Part shown: positions 25,101-35,125 of the stretch, piece by piece
Layout of the letters: the number at the start of each line of letters is the position of its first letter
Numbering within the stretch: the first letter of the stretch is position 1
Assembly: GCA_944548615.1 (NCBI GenBank)
Contig: OX155960.1
Location: 32,067,177 to 32,131,176, forward strand
DNA length: 64,000 nucleotides
DNA from: Micropterix aruncella
Taxonomy: Eukaryota; Arthropoda; Insecta; Lepidoptera; Micropterigidae
Direction of reading: 5' to 3'
The notes under the pieces: generated by a model
Told to the model about the DNA's origin: nothing
Databases searched by the model: none
What the model saw: the letters and a program-made list of their open reading frames with translations, nothing else
Program-made: the position numbers and the translations under genes

Positions 25101-26764
25101 TTTAGACATTAACAAAAATAATCATTAGAAACTACAAATTTAGTAAATTCCTATTACTATATATAAAGTAAAAGTCAGTTTGTTTTTAAATTAAAATGTC
25201 AAACTGGAATTATTAAGCTATCTCCGGTTTGTCAGAATTAGAGCTAGAATGAAATATAAGTGTTTAAAGTTTAAAATGTTTGGGAATTACAATAAGAATA
25301 TGTTATATTATTTATTTGTCATTATCGTTTAAAAAGTCATTTACCCTATAATAGCATTTATTTTTGAGCAGTAGGACATTTTAATGTCTGTTTGAATCCT
25401 GGTTGTTGCATTGATTTTTATATATTTTGTGGAATAGCGTTAAAATATTTTTAACACAACAGAGCTCATGTCCCTTTTTAAACATTTCTGTTCTCACCGA
25501 GGGATAGTTTATAAGGTTTCTATTCCTCGTAGCTCTTCAATGTAAATCTCTTCGTAAGGAGTAGATATCAGGATTATTTTGAATAAATTCACAACATTCC
25601 AGTATATACAGAGAGGGCACAGTCTACATAGACATGCTGGTGAAGAGAGACTTGCAGGAAGTGTCTGGCGCTACTCCGTTTAGGAGTTAAATACAGGACA
25701 CTCTATTACATCGGACCCTCTTAGTCTTCTATTACATCTTAGTAACAGAGACCCTCTATTACATCTTAGTAACATTTATTGTACAAATAAAACAAATTGT
25801 ATTTTTATGATCATAAAATAACAGGCATGCCTGATCATAATAATAATACAGCCAGAATTTCGTTTTGGGAGGGGTGCAGTCTTGTATTGGTGGGGATGGG
25901 GAGGAGTTCTCATATAACTGTGGTGCTTTTTTGAGTTAACTAAAACATCTTTTTTGGAATAAACATAATATACATAGCTTCGCAAGCCATTTTATTTTAT
26001 ATGTTTGTAGGAATTTTCAATAAAGAAAAACATTGCTTCTATCTAGGATCACGCCCCCCTCCCCCCAGATTCTCTAGTCCACGTCTCTCTAAGCCCCCCA
26101 AGGTAACCCCTTTTCACCGATTCGGAAGTCCTGCCTTAAAATAAGTCTTCAAAAGAAGAATACTGAGAAAGGTCTGCGGACAGTGCAAAACAATGAATTA
26201 AAACGATAGCTACTTGAGCGAATATCTGATATGAAATTGAAGTTAAATGAAATTGACGTTAGAATTGACGTTTTTTATGTACTGTTTAATATATTATTAT
26301 AGTGGATATATGCTGTACGATAAAAGTGATAATTTTTACCAAAAATATTTTATTACCATACATTTATAGTTATATTATTATCTTATATTATGTTACATTA
26401 TTATATTACGTGTATTATGTTATATTATATTATTAGTCGCCCTTCAGTGACCTTTCTTTAATGTTTTTAAAAAATGCAAAAAAATAAATGTGACGCAATT
26501 TATATTTTATATAAATATAAATAGGATATAGTTTAAAATAAAAAAAAATTAATACACGAATTAAAACGACAATAAACGATATTATAGGGTAGTGACAAAT
26601 ATGCGTCTTTCTACGGTTAGGAATTGTAAGCCACTTGCCGTTTGAGCAAAACCTTTGTATCCCTTCACTCATTAAAAATGTGATGCAATATCGTACAACT
26701 TTTGCAAAGCAAAGCTAGTCTATGTTCACGCTCAATTATCCGTATGCATTATTGATACTATAAC
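25101..26764. other. AT-rich stretch, no gene seen
   Basis: Only minor structure: the word CTATTACATCTTAGTAACA twice around 25728-25772, and a C-rich patch near 26053-26070. Confidence 0.4.
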
Positions 26765-26896
26765 AGAAATATTACCAAATTCGTCAAATGATTCTATTAC
26801 TCGCTAATTAGCAGATAACAATAATAATAACTGGCACATGAAATGAACTTGGAATTATGGTAATGACTTTGCACCAGGAATTTACGTTCACTCGGG

Positions 26897-26969
26897 TATA
26901 AATAGCAAGCGGCTGACCAATAACGGTATCACTTACTCAAAGTCCACAGACCACTTGATATCAATCATC
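26897..26969 (+). promoter_or_regulatory. Core promoter and leader of cuticle gene 2
   Basis: TATAAATA at 26897-26904, initiator-like ATCACTT 31 bp downstream, leader CACAGACCACTTG at 26945-26957. The 130 bp upstream is nearly the same as for gene 1, so both copies should share expression. Confidence 0.8.
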
Positions 26970-27611
26970 ATGAATAAGCTGGTGGTGTTCTTCGTTGTTG
27001 TGGCGGCCGTCGCCGAGGCGTCCTACGTCGGTGGACCGATCGCTTATCACAGCGCACTTCTGGGACCCGCTGCCGTCTCTCATCAGTCCAGGGTGGATGT
27101 GCACTCCAGCCCTTTGATCCACGGATACCACGGAATCCACGGAATCCACGCGCCACTCGCATACAGCGCACCCCTCGTCCACGGCGCCGCCATCGGCGCT
27201 CTTCCTCCCCACCACCCGGCCACCATCCTGACCCCTCATGGAGTGCCACTGGACACCATTGACGTCGTCGCCGCCCGCGCCCAGCACTTCCAGGCCAAGG
27301 CCCTCGCCTCGCACGGACTCCACTACCTGAAGAAGAGGTCTCTGCTCGCCGACCCGTTGGCTTACTCGGCTCTGGCTTACTCCGGTTACGGCAGCCCGCT
27401 CCTGAGCCACCATCACCTTCCTCTGGCGTACGGCGCACCAGCGCTGGTAGCACCGCACGGACAGCTCGCCTTGGGCCCTCACCAGCCAGCCACCGTTTTG
27501 TCCCCCCGTGGAGTGCCACTGGACACCATCGATGTGGTCAACGCCCGTGCTGCCCATTATCAAGCTAAAGCCCTCGCCGGCCACGATGCTCTTGTTTCTG
27601 GATGGTATTAA
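26970..27611 (+). CDS. Secreted cuticle-type protein 2 (near-identical copy of protein 1)
   Basis: A 213-residue secreted protein with the same organisation as the gene at 19253: signal peptide, retinin-like SHQSRVDVHSS block, one YLKKR site, two GVPLDTIDVV...AKALA blocks, and C-terminus HDALVSGWY. It differs at three residues (Val for Phe after the SY of the mature N-terminus, Val for Ile before HGAAIG, Ala for Ser in LAYSxLAYSG). The ATG at 26970 is chosen for the same reasons as in gene 1. The duplicated segment runs from about 26765 to 27760, so promoter and 3' flank came along. The 3' flank has diverged more than the coding part; the gene-1 AATAAA is not conserved at the same place. No intron. 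Confidence 0.88.
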   Translation: MNKLVVFFVVVAAVAEASYVGGPIAYHSALLGPAAVSHQSRVDVHSSPLIHGYHGIHGIHAPLAYSAPLVHGAAIGALPPHHPATILTPHGVPLDTIDVVAARAQHFQAKALASHGLHYLKKRSLLADPLAYSALAYSGYGSPLLSHHHLPLAYGAPALVAPHGQLALGPHQPATVLSPRGVPLDTIDVVNARAAHYQAKALAGHDALVSGWY

Positions 27612-27689
27612 ATAATCCATACGAATCATCTCCATTTTGTGAGTGCGTGATAAATGAAACATCAATACCTAACTTAATATTTAAATTAA

Positions 27690-28139
27690 AAAAAACATTT
27701 TTTACCCATGAATCGGATGCTTTCTTTATTTTATACATATACATACATTGGAATGTCACAGAACACGATTTTTTAATTTTTTGAAGAGTTACCTTGATTT
27801 TAAAAAGGGAGATCTACATTTTAGGAAAATGAAATATCTTACCTATATGCCTGCTTAAATGTAGATTTTTAGAATAAGTACAACATTTTTGGATAACCTA
27901 ACCTACAACTACAAGCGAAAACATTAACATCTTCAAATACATTGAAACGTGATTACTAAAATTTAAAAAAATATGTTTGCTTCGTTTAGGAGAACAGCAA
28001 ATTCCTCGCTTTAATTATTTATTGGTTAGGAAAAAACCCGAAAGGGCATCATTTCACCAGATCTTGTATTTTTTTGAGTTTTTTTACTTATTGCATTATA
28101 AACAGGCAGCTATACTGGTTTAACCAATACTTAACATAA
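27690..28139 (+). repeat. 3' flank of cuticle gene 2, direct repeat of 30776-31190
   Basis: TTTTTTACCCATGAATCGGA..GCTTTCTTTATTTTATACAT through TATTGCATTATAAACAGGCAGCTAT also occurs, with moderate divergence, at 30776-31190, on the far side of the Helitron. The first part also matches the 3' flank of gene 1 (19985-20125). Confidence 0.8.
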
Positions 28140-28750
28140 TCTCTATATAAATAAAAATTAAATGCTGTTCGTTGGTAACTGCATATTAGGTGAACGGCTG
28201 ACCCGATTTGGCTAGTTTTTTTTTAATGTTCGTAATAGTGCAAACAAGGTCCTAACAAAAAAGAAATTTGGAAAAATTGCCTGGGAAATTGGAAAATTCG
28301 GGAAAAACTGAAGTGCTTTTTTTCTACTTACGATTCGAACTATGGATATCTAAATAAATACAAATTAAATGCTGTTCGTTGGTAACCGTATATTAGGTAA
28401 ACGGCTGACCCGATTTGGTTAGTTTTATTTAATGTTCGTAATAGTGCAAACAAGGTCTTAACGAAAATAAAAATGGAAAACTTGCCTGGAAAATTGGAAA
28501 TTTCGGGAAAAACTGAAGTGCTTTTTTTCTACTCACGGTTTGAACAATGGATATCTATATAAATAAAAATTAAATGCTTTTCTTATGTAACCGCATATTA
28601 GGTGAACGGCTGACCCAATTTGGGTAGTTTTTTTAATGGTCATAATAGTACAAAAAATGTCCTAACGCAACAAAAAAAAAATCTTGGGAAATTGGAAAAT
28701 TCGGGAAAAACTGAAGTGCTTTTTTTCTACTCACGATTGGAACTATGGAT
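28140..28750 (+). repeat. Three tandem copies of an about 200 bp unit at the Helitron 5' end
   Basis: Each unit carries TATAAATAAAAATTAAATGC, then GAACGGCTGACCC, and GGGAAAAACTGAAGTGCTTT followed by TGGATATC. The units differ by small indels. Expansion of the 5' terminal region is not usual for a minimal Helitron end. Confidence 0.85.
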
Positions 28751-29523
28751 ATCCGTAATTCCTTTTTTGAATAGGAACGACATGTTAGGTTGATTATTTT
28801 TTTTGTTTTAATCGCTATGCTCTCGGGTTGGAAATATTTCAATCGAATGAATTCAATTGAAAAAAATTTGGACGATCTTGAGAAAAATCCGGAAAAACGC
28901 ACTCCAGCCTAAATTAAAATAAAATTACATTTTTCTCTTTCGTGTTGTTTCGAGATCTGTTTAAAAAAGTACTTATTTTATTTATATTTCAGTTTATTTA
29001 TTTCGGTATTGATCTGTATATAGAAATGTGTTAGAATTATAACATCGCCCAAACGCTGTTATACTCCAAAATGCCAAGATATCTTACTTGGAATTAACTG
29101 TAAAAAAAACAACTACGGAAACAAAAAAAAACAAACTTCACGCTACCCACATGCATTTTCCACTCATTTATTAGGCTGTTTTTGTCGTGACAACGTCTTA
29201 TAATTCGATGGAGCTGGCTGCACGCACGAAAAAACATTACTCATGCTGCGCTACCTCGCTCTGAGGCGTTCCATTTATTATACTTATTATTCAATATAAA
29301 TGCTGCCATCTACCGGTTGCGAAAGAATTATTTACTAACCTCAGTCTAAAATAGTACGAATGAAAATCACTAGATTGATTTAAATTCTTGACATAATTTT
29401 ATATGTATTCTTGATATACGGAATGTTATTACTGAATGGACAATTTTCTTGTGGGTACAACGAAGTGCAACGAAGTAAGCAACTTTTATAAAAAATAAAA
29501 AAGTATGAAAAGCTATCATTACG

Positions 29524-29606
29524 ATGCGCTATCTAGCGGTTGGTAAAATGTCGCTGATATACGCTGATATACGCTTTACGACGTATTACCTACCGCTAGA
29601 TGGCGC
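29524..29606. repeat. Inverted repeat around CTAGATGGCGC
   Basis: GCGCTATCTAGCGGTTGGTAA at the left and TTACCTACCGCTAGATGGCGC at the right form imperfect inverted arms around an about 40 bp spacer. It lies inside the Helitron span and is probably a nested element. Confidence 0.5.
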
Positions 29607-30261
29607 AGCGTGCTCAAACGCTTCTCAAACCGTTATTTAACCGTTTGAGATTTCAAACTTTCAAATTAAAAAAAAAAACAATAAACTTTAAACAATAAAC
29701 AATTATACAATTATACTGCTATACAATATTACATTTATATGTTGTAGTCAAATCGGTGAGTATAAAAGCATATATTTTTGGGTGTTTGTAATAAACAATA
29801 TCAGAATCTTAAATGAAACTGCTTTAAATGCAACCATTCCATCAGTACTTTCTTATGACGTTGTCACGTTCAACTATCGTCAGTAAACCGACTTTACAGA
29901 CAACCGATTTTTTTCCAGTCCATCCAAGCAACCACGAGTGTTTCTATTTGTGTCCTAACATCGTTTCTACCTCTACGTACTGATAATGGTCCCAGTATAA
30001 TAACACCCAGTAAGTTCACTCAAGAGCTACAAGGCAATGCAGGAAGAGGGTGCGACGGAAGTGGGGCGAGGGGTTAGTCATGTCGCGGCCTTAGGCCCAT
30101 AGTTCGGGGCGTTGTGGGCTGTGAACGCTGTGGGCGTAGTTTGTGACCGCTCTTGCCGTCGGGATTTACGACTCGACGCCATATTGGTATTCTCAGAACA
30201 AATCGGTGGCATAATAGCATCTGTGTCGACGGCGCACCGTAAATGTGGCCGGGAACGATGC

Positions 30262-30555
30262 TTCAAGAAGACTTCACTTGCTTCGATTTCAATTTTGTTC
30301 TACGAGAAGCTACTGTCTGGTATACTGTGTAATGGTGAACTGTGTGGCACATGTAAAGAAGAGTGTCAACGTTTGCCATTGCTAGAGAATGACACTCATT
30401 GAGAATACAACCTCCGAGATGCTGTGATATCTTTAAATGCTCAGCAAATACGAACATTGTTTTCGATAATTATTATCTCTACATGCTTTCCATCGAAACC
30501 GATTGATTTGTGGACCAAATACAAAAAATAATTATCTGATGATATTTTGCATCAG
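30262..30555 (+). pseudogene. Helitron RepHel helicase fragment
   Basis: One frame reads LLENDTH-stop-EYNLRDAVISLNAQQIRTLF, then CFPSKPIDLWTKYK, a stop, and LSDDILHQ. This matches the conserved stretch of Helitron helicases (D-x-x-H-W-...-L-x-x-A, then I-R-x-L-F, C-x-P-x-x-P-x-x-L-W-x-x-Y-K-x-x-L-S-x-D-I). Two in-frame stops make it non-functional. The Rep (HUH endonuclease) part and most of the helicase are missing. It shows that the surrounding element descends from an autonomous Helitron. Confidence 0.75.
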
Positions 30556-30655
30556 GAGTGGAGGCGGGGGGGTGGGGGGGGCTGGAGTTTGGGTGAGAGG
30601 GGGGAGGGGGGTTGAGGGTTTAAAGCGAGGGGGAAGGGTGGAGGGAGGGTTGTTT
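30550..30655 (+). repeat. G-rich stretch with quadruplex potential
   Basis: Many runs of three to eight G separated by one to five bases, all on the plus strand, between the helicase fragment and the Helitron 3' end. Confidence 0.8.
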
Positions 30656-30775
30656 GACTGCCGGCTGCCGCGAACGTCTTAGGGTGACACAACCGATGTT
30701 TTACTTTGTTTTCACAAATTCACAAACAAATTTATTGAATTTTGGACAGGACAACGTCTGTCGGGTCTGCTAGCA

Positions 30776-31190
30776 TTTAAATAAATATATTTTTTTACCC
30801 ATGAATCAGATGCTTTCTTTATTTTATACATCTACATTGGATTGTCACAAAGTTAGCTTGATTTAAAAAAAGGAAATATACATTTTAGGAAAATTAGAAT
30901 ATCTTACCTGTATGCCTGCTTGAAATTAGATTTTTAGCATAAGTACACCATTTTTAGGATAACCCGACCTCTTTGTGCAATCGACTTGTAGGGTTGGAAA
31001 CAATCGTTAACATTTTCAACAATATTGATATTTGGATACCAAAATTCAAATTTTTTTTTTGCTTAGTTTAGGAGAAAAGCAGATTGCAGGTTAGCAAAAA
31101 ACTCAAAAGGTTTTAATTTCACTAGACCTTATAATTTTTTTTGAGATTTTTTTAACTTATTGCATTATAAACAGGCAGCTATGCTGCGTT
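30776..31190 (+). repeat. Orphan copy of a cuticle-gene 3' flank
   Basis: Homologous to 27690-28110 (3' flank of gene 2) but without any adjacent cuticle coding sequence. It starts right after the Helitron CTAG end and runs to CATTATAAACAGGCAGCTAT. It suggests a lost third gene copy or a flank duplication. Confidence 0.75.
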
Positions 31191-31739
31191 GTTTATATCT
31201 AAAGCCTATAGTTTATGTGACATTTACAAAGTATGGATTGGCGACTTTTTAAAAAATAAATGACAAGTTATAAATAATTAAACGTTCAACTAAAAATTAA
31301 AAAGGGTGATTTAAGGCAATTATGATGTCCTCTGGACGTGAGTGCCATTCGTCGGCAACTCAATTTGCCAATAGTAACGTTCCTTTTCAATATTTAAAAA
31401 TTCGTAAATCCCTAGAAAAAATACTGGCCCTAGAAAAATATTTAAATTTTATAAAATAATTTTATAAATTTGACTTCTGAAGACATTGTCTACAACTCTT
31501 GCTTGCGTGACTTTTCGACATCTTAAGCAAGTTTAAATTAAAAATGTCATATTCTGCAAATTTAATACTTCATAACTCCCTTATTATTAATGTAAAATAG
31601 AAAACAAAAGTGTCTAATACAATAATATCTCTAAGGCATTTAATTTCCTGTAAGTCATTTCTTTATATGCTTAGCGGTTTACGGGTTTAATTATTTAAAA
31701 AAATGATTGGTAGAGAATAAAATCTAACAAACGTGATAA
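31191..31739. other. AT-rich stretch, no gene seen
   Basis: No recognisable coding or repeat structure between the orphan flank and the inverted-repeat transposon. Confidence 0.4.
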
Positions 31740-31769
31740 AATCGCTTATTTGAGAAACCCCATGAGTCA
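31740..31769 (+). repeat. Left terminal inverted repeat
   Basis: Begins AATCGCTTATTTGAG. It matches 33649-33678 perfectly in inverted orientation over 30 bp; homology stops abruptly on both sides. Confidence 0.9.
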
Positions 31770-31940
31770 ACAGAGCCCAACTTTACAGGAGACGAAAAAA
31801 ACTTCTTGGTGAAAAAAAATACACTACCATAATTGATTTTAATATGCAGTTTGATTGTTTGGAGTACTATTGAATTTCTTACCATGGATAATTAAACTTT
31901 GACTTACATTTTCTATGTAAAAAAAAATCATGAAAGTCGT

Positions 31941-31964
31941 TGACTCATGGGGTTTCTCAAATAA
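31941..31964 (-). repeat. Internal copy of the TIR motif (left side)
   Basis: TGACTCATGGGGTTTCTC followed by AAATAA, inverted relative to the left TIR, 172 bp inside it. Confidence 0.85.
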
Positions 31965-32176
31965 ATGAATATAAAACAGTTTTGCATTATTTATAATTAT
32001 TTATTAAACACTATTAAATACATGGCAAACATATAGAACTTACTATTTTAGAAAATTATAACATATTCAAATAATTACAATTTTCAAGTATACCTTTTAC
32101 CCTATCGTCTCTTTTATTTCCCGGTCCGTTACCGGCCACTTGTATATTATTTTGTAAAATTTCTTGATTTTTTTTT

Positions 32177-33477
32177 TCAGGCAAGTGACTTCTTAGTTTT
32201 ATCAAGTTTTCCTTTTTTTTGGTTTATGAGAATTTTACCCTCAGTATAAGCTATATTACTTGGTAAAACTAGTTTGTCCCTATTGGAGTTCCTAAGTTCA
32301 AAAGCATGGTGAACCAGACCGTCAATATAGTCCTTTACCACCACTACTCTATCCCTTTCGTGGGAATGGTGAAAATAGCAATATTGGCTAATCTTGAATG
32401 GTACTTTTTGGTCTTCAGATACTTGCCTACCTAGTGTGTCAACGGAGAGCACATTTTTTTTTGTAAAACCTAGGCCACCATGTTTTGAAGACAGTAATGT
32501 TGTCAGATGTAGGCAACATAACACCGTATTGATTTTTCGCTGTTGACTTTAAAATCAATTCTGCAACCTCCTTTACCGTGTAAATATGGTCAGATCGTCT
32601 AATCTTCTTCTTCACGACGGCGAAGTCACGGTCACAAGGTAAGAATGAGTGACCTCGAACTGGAAAATATTGCTCAATATTCTTGAACATACCTAGGGAC
32701 ACAAATGCTGACAGAACTCTGACAACTGTGTGGTTTTTATTCTGCCCACCCCAGCCGTCACTGAAAACATGCAAGTTTTCAACATTTCCCACATTTTCCG
32801 TTAAATACTGATACAAAAATGAGCTAACTTCATTAGGCCCTTTTCCTCCTACGCCTTCATGGTATACTATAAAAGATGCACTGTTATTCTTGAGGTTATG
32901 GATGCAGCATACGCTCACAGTTAATTGCCTTAAATAAAACGTTTCTTGGACTGGTATAAGGGGAAGGCCAATATTCTGCATATAATCGATGCAAATACCT
33001 TCATTTTTTCCAGATTTATCATCTCGAACTAGCCGCGTAACCGATTTCATTTTTGCAAAAAATTTGCTTACTCGTCTCAAGTGAACCATTTTTTCAGCTA
33101 CCGCCACACGTTTAGCTGTGTCATTAAGAAATTTGCTCTTTATTTTTACCTCCAACTCCTCACAAGCACAGCAGCTATCCACCTGGGGCCGTCCAAATCG
33201 AAGAGAATATTGTTCCTTGAAAACCTTTAAGTAAAAGGAATATTTTACATTTAAATTTGGATGTTTCGCTCGAAACATTGAGTGCATAATTTCACATTAA
33301 GTCTTGCGTCTATTAGTATTGACACACATTACTGGTATAATGTAACATCTTTTTAGGAAACGACTCAATATGTTCCTTAACAGCTTGTATGATAGGTCCT
33401 TCAGTTACGTTCCCAGGCACATTTAGCCCTCGTTTATCAACCGGTGCTGTCCCTTGCGACAGCAGAGAGCGCGTCAT
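32177..33477 (-). pseudogene. DUF7869-like protein, candidate transposase, frameshifted
   Basis: Reads 33477 to 32177. The N-terminal frame opens at ATG 33477 (VDKRGLNVPGN, then IQAVKEHIESFP..LHYTS) and stops at 33313. The main frame (about 33320-32439, with one stop at 33298-33300) has a C-x-x-C-E region (DSCCACEELE), then GICIDYMQNIGLP, LHVFSDGWGGQNKN and GHSFLPCDRDFAVVKK. The C-terminal part is in another frame (32524-32177) after a run of nine A on the coding strand (plus 32454-32462). The three Asp-bearing motifs are spaced like the D/D/D-E of an RNase-H-fold transposase, but no function is established here. I recognise the family as an insect multi-copy protein usually listed as uncharacterised. 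The copy is broken by at least two frameshifts and one stop. Confidence 0.75.
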
Positions 33478-33526
33478 TTATTCGAGAAATCCCTTAAGTC
33501 ACTGACTTGTGGTGTTTCTCAACTAA
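33478..33526. repeat. Head-to-head pair of degenerate TIR motifs
   Basis: 33478-33501 (TTATTCGAGAAATCCCTTAA...) and 33503-33526 (TGACTTGTGGTGTTTCTCAA...) face each other across AAGTCACTGACTT. They lie immediately upstream of the N-terminal ATG of the pseudogene. Confidence 0.75.
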
Positions 33527-33566
33527 ACCAATAATTTGATCGCCTATAACTTTCTTTCCAGTCACG

Positions 33567-33587
33567 TGACTTGCGTGGTTTCTCTCT
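33567..33587 (-). repeat. Degenerate TIR motif
   Basis: TGACTTGCGTGGTTTCTCTC, in the same orientation as the right TIR. Confidence 0.65.
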
Positions 33588-33648
33588 AAAATGTGTATTT
33601 ACCTTCGTAGAACAGATTCCCGTAAAAAAGTGATTTTGCGAAAAAAGC

Positions 33649-33678
33649 TGACTCATGGGGTTTCTCAAATAAGCGATT
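33649..33678 (-). repeat. Right terminal inverted repeat
   Basis: Ends CTCAAATAAGCGATT; the perfect inverse of 31740-31769. Confidence 0.9.
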
Positions 33679-34196
33679 CTATTATGGACGTTAAAAAAAC
33701 AGTAGATCGAAGTGAAGAAATTAAAAAGTTTAAAAATTGAATGCAAATAAATTACCGCTCTTATTATGTAGCCAATACAAGACAGCGACGCATTTTTTGT
33801 CGCTTCTCTAAGACAAAATTTGAATCAACCAGATTTTTTGCTTAGTTTGCAATTTTTCAATAAATTAAATAGGTTTTGATTATGGATCCTCAAAATTAGA
33901 AATGTTAGCCGCTGACTGTAAATTTTAGAAAGGAAGAAACGATTGGTTTGTTGTTGTATATATGCCTGGTAGTGTGTATCTATGCTGAGCCAATCGTTTG
34001 GAACCGTTAGTTTTTACAAACGTTTAATTATTCGGCTTAACGATAAAGTGTGCTCGGGTAGGACCTTGGTGTAATTAAATAATCGAGACTGAATATACAG
34101 GTGGTAGTACATTAGAACATCAGAACATCTGCATAAAGAAAAGACAATGTTTTTCGATTGCAATGTATTATTTTATTGACTTTGAAATGACACAGT

Positions 34197-34673
34197 TTAG
34201 AAAATAGTATCAGCAGTACGAGCGGCGACTACGTCGACAGTATCCAGAGGAACTCCATGCTCGCTTAAGACACTAACCGGTTGACTAATGGCTTGGGTTG
34301 CAACTACAGCTGGGGAGCTGTGAACCAAAGGAATCCCATCGAGCAGTGATCTCTTCTTCAGGTAGTGGTAAGCGAGTGGTGCATGTGCGATGAGCCCTGA
34401 GTGATGGACGTCGTACCTGGATTGGTGCGACACAGCCGCCGGAGCTACAATACCAGAGTAAGCCAAGGGACTGGCGGCGATGAGGTCCCTCTTCTTCAAG
34501 TAGTGAACGAGCGGAGAGCTATACGCCAACGGGCTGGTATGCAGGTCGACCCTCGCCTGGTGGGACACCGCAGCTGGAGCTACAACTGCTCCATAAGCGA
34601 GTGGCGCGCTGATGAATTGTGGTTCAGCAACTGCAGCACTCATCACGGCAAATAGCACCACCAACGTGTACAT
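34197..34673 (-). CDS. Secreted cuticle-type protein 3 (two YLKKR modules, altered C-terminus)
   Basis: A 158-residue secreted protein. The signal peptide is MYTLVVLFAVMSAAVAEP; a longer in-frame ATG at 34736 would add residues before it and lies upstream of the leader motif, so 34673 is chosen. Two modules follow: SHQARVDLHTSPLAYSSPLV-HYLKKRDL and SHQSRYDVHHSGLIAHAPLA-YHYLKKRSL. The C-terminal block starts normally (LSEHGVPLDTVDVVAAR) but then reads TADTIF and stops, so the ARAAHLQAKALAWW end of the close paralogue at 52881 is lost. A potential AATAAA (minus) lies at 34172-34177. No intron. Closest relative in the window is the gene at 52881. Likely a structural cuticle component; expression unknown. 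Confidence 0.85.
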   Translation of the reverse strand: MYTLVVLFAVMSAAVAEPQFISAPLAYGAVVAPAAVSHQARVDLHTSPLAYSSPLVHYLKKRDLIAASPLAYSGIVAPAAVSHQSRYDVHHSGLIAHAPLAYHYLKKRSLLDGIPLVHSSPAVVATQAISQPVSVLSEHGVPLDTVDVVAARTADTIF

Positions 34674-34801
34674 GATTACTTTTGAAGTGGTCTGTGTTTT
34701 GGAAGTGATAACAGTAACTAATATTCCTGTTAGCATTACTTGTCCTATTTATACCCGGTGAGATCTAATTCGCGATGTGTAGTGGGCAGAAGTCAAATCA
34801 T
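34674..34801 (-). promoter_or_regulatory. Core promoter and leader of cuticle gene 3
   Basis: On the minus strand: GATTTGAC-type block at 34792-34801, GCGAATTAGATC at 34762-34773, TATAAATA at 34747-34754, initiator-like ATTAGTTA at 34715-34722, leader CACAGACCACTT at 34685-34696. The same order as in the gene at 52881. Confidence 0.75.
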
Positions 34802-35125
34802 TATTATTTTATCCAAGTACATTTTTTAAATTACTTTATTTCCTGGTCCTGTTTATAATATTTTAGATTCGGCAACATGATAGCTTATTTCATTAAAACC
34901 AGTTCGAGACACATAGCCATAATAATTACCTAATAAAAAAGGCCCCTGACCATTAAGGAGGTAGATCTTTCAGGCAGTTTGTAACCTACGATGTATCAAC
35001 AAAATATGCAACAGAACAGACTAGACCGCCCTGCTTTGGAAATATGGTACCCAAATCAAGATATTCCAAGACAATAGAATACAGAATACAGCATTTTATT
35101 TATTGTTTAGGAATAACACATTATT

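Larger units (their letters stand above)
28140..30773 (+). mobile_element. Helitron, autonomous-type remnant
   Basis: Starts TCTCTATATAAATAAAAATT after an A. It ends with a GACAG-x8-CTGTC hairpin followed by GGGTCTGCTAG at 30773, the 3' hairpin plus CTAG typical of Helitrons. The 5' part has three tandem copies of an about 200 bp unit (28140-28345, 28350-28550, 28554-28750; each with GAACGGCTGACCC and GGGAAAAACTGAAGTGC). A RepHel helicase fragment lies at 30262-30555, followed by a G-rich stretch (30550-30650). The base after CTAG is C rather than the expected T, so the exact 3' boundary is not certain. Confidence 0.75.
31740..33678 (-). mobile_element. DNA transposon with 30 bp perfect TIRs carrying a DUF7869-like gene
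   Basis: The ends 31740-31769 and 33649-33678 are perfect 30 bp inverted repeats (core GAGAAACCCCATGAGTCA). Further copies of the core lie inside: 31941-31964 (inverted), 33478-33501 (direct, degenerate), 33503-33526 (inverted) and 33567-33587 (inverted, degenerate). The only coding sequence inside is the DUF7869-like pseudogene on the minus strand. No clear target-site duplication was found. The total length of 1.9 kb and this organisation fit a single-gene cut-and-paste transposon. Confidence 0.7.

Noticed and set aside
34674..34736. Upstream ATG at 34736 for cuticle gene 3
   Set aside because: It lies upstream of the predicted transcription start and leader motif; the ATG at 34673 gives the family's signal peptide.
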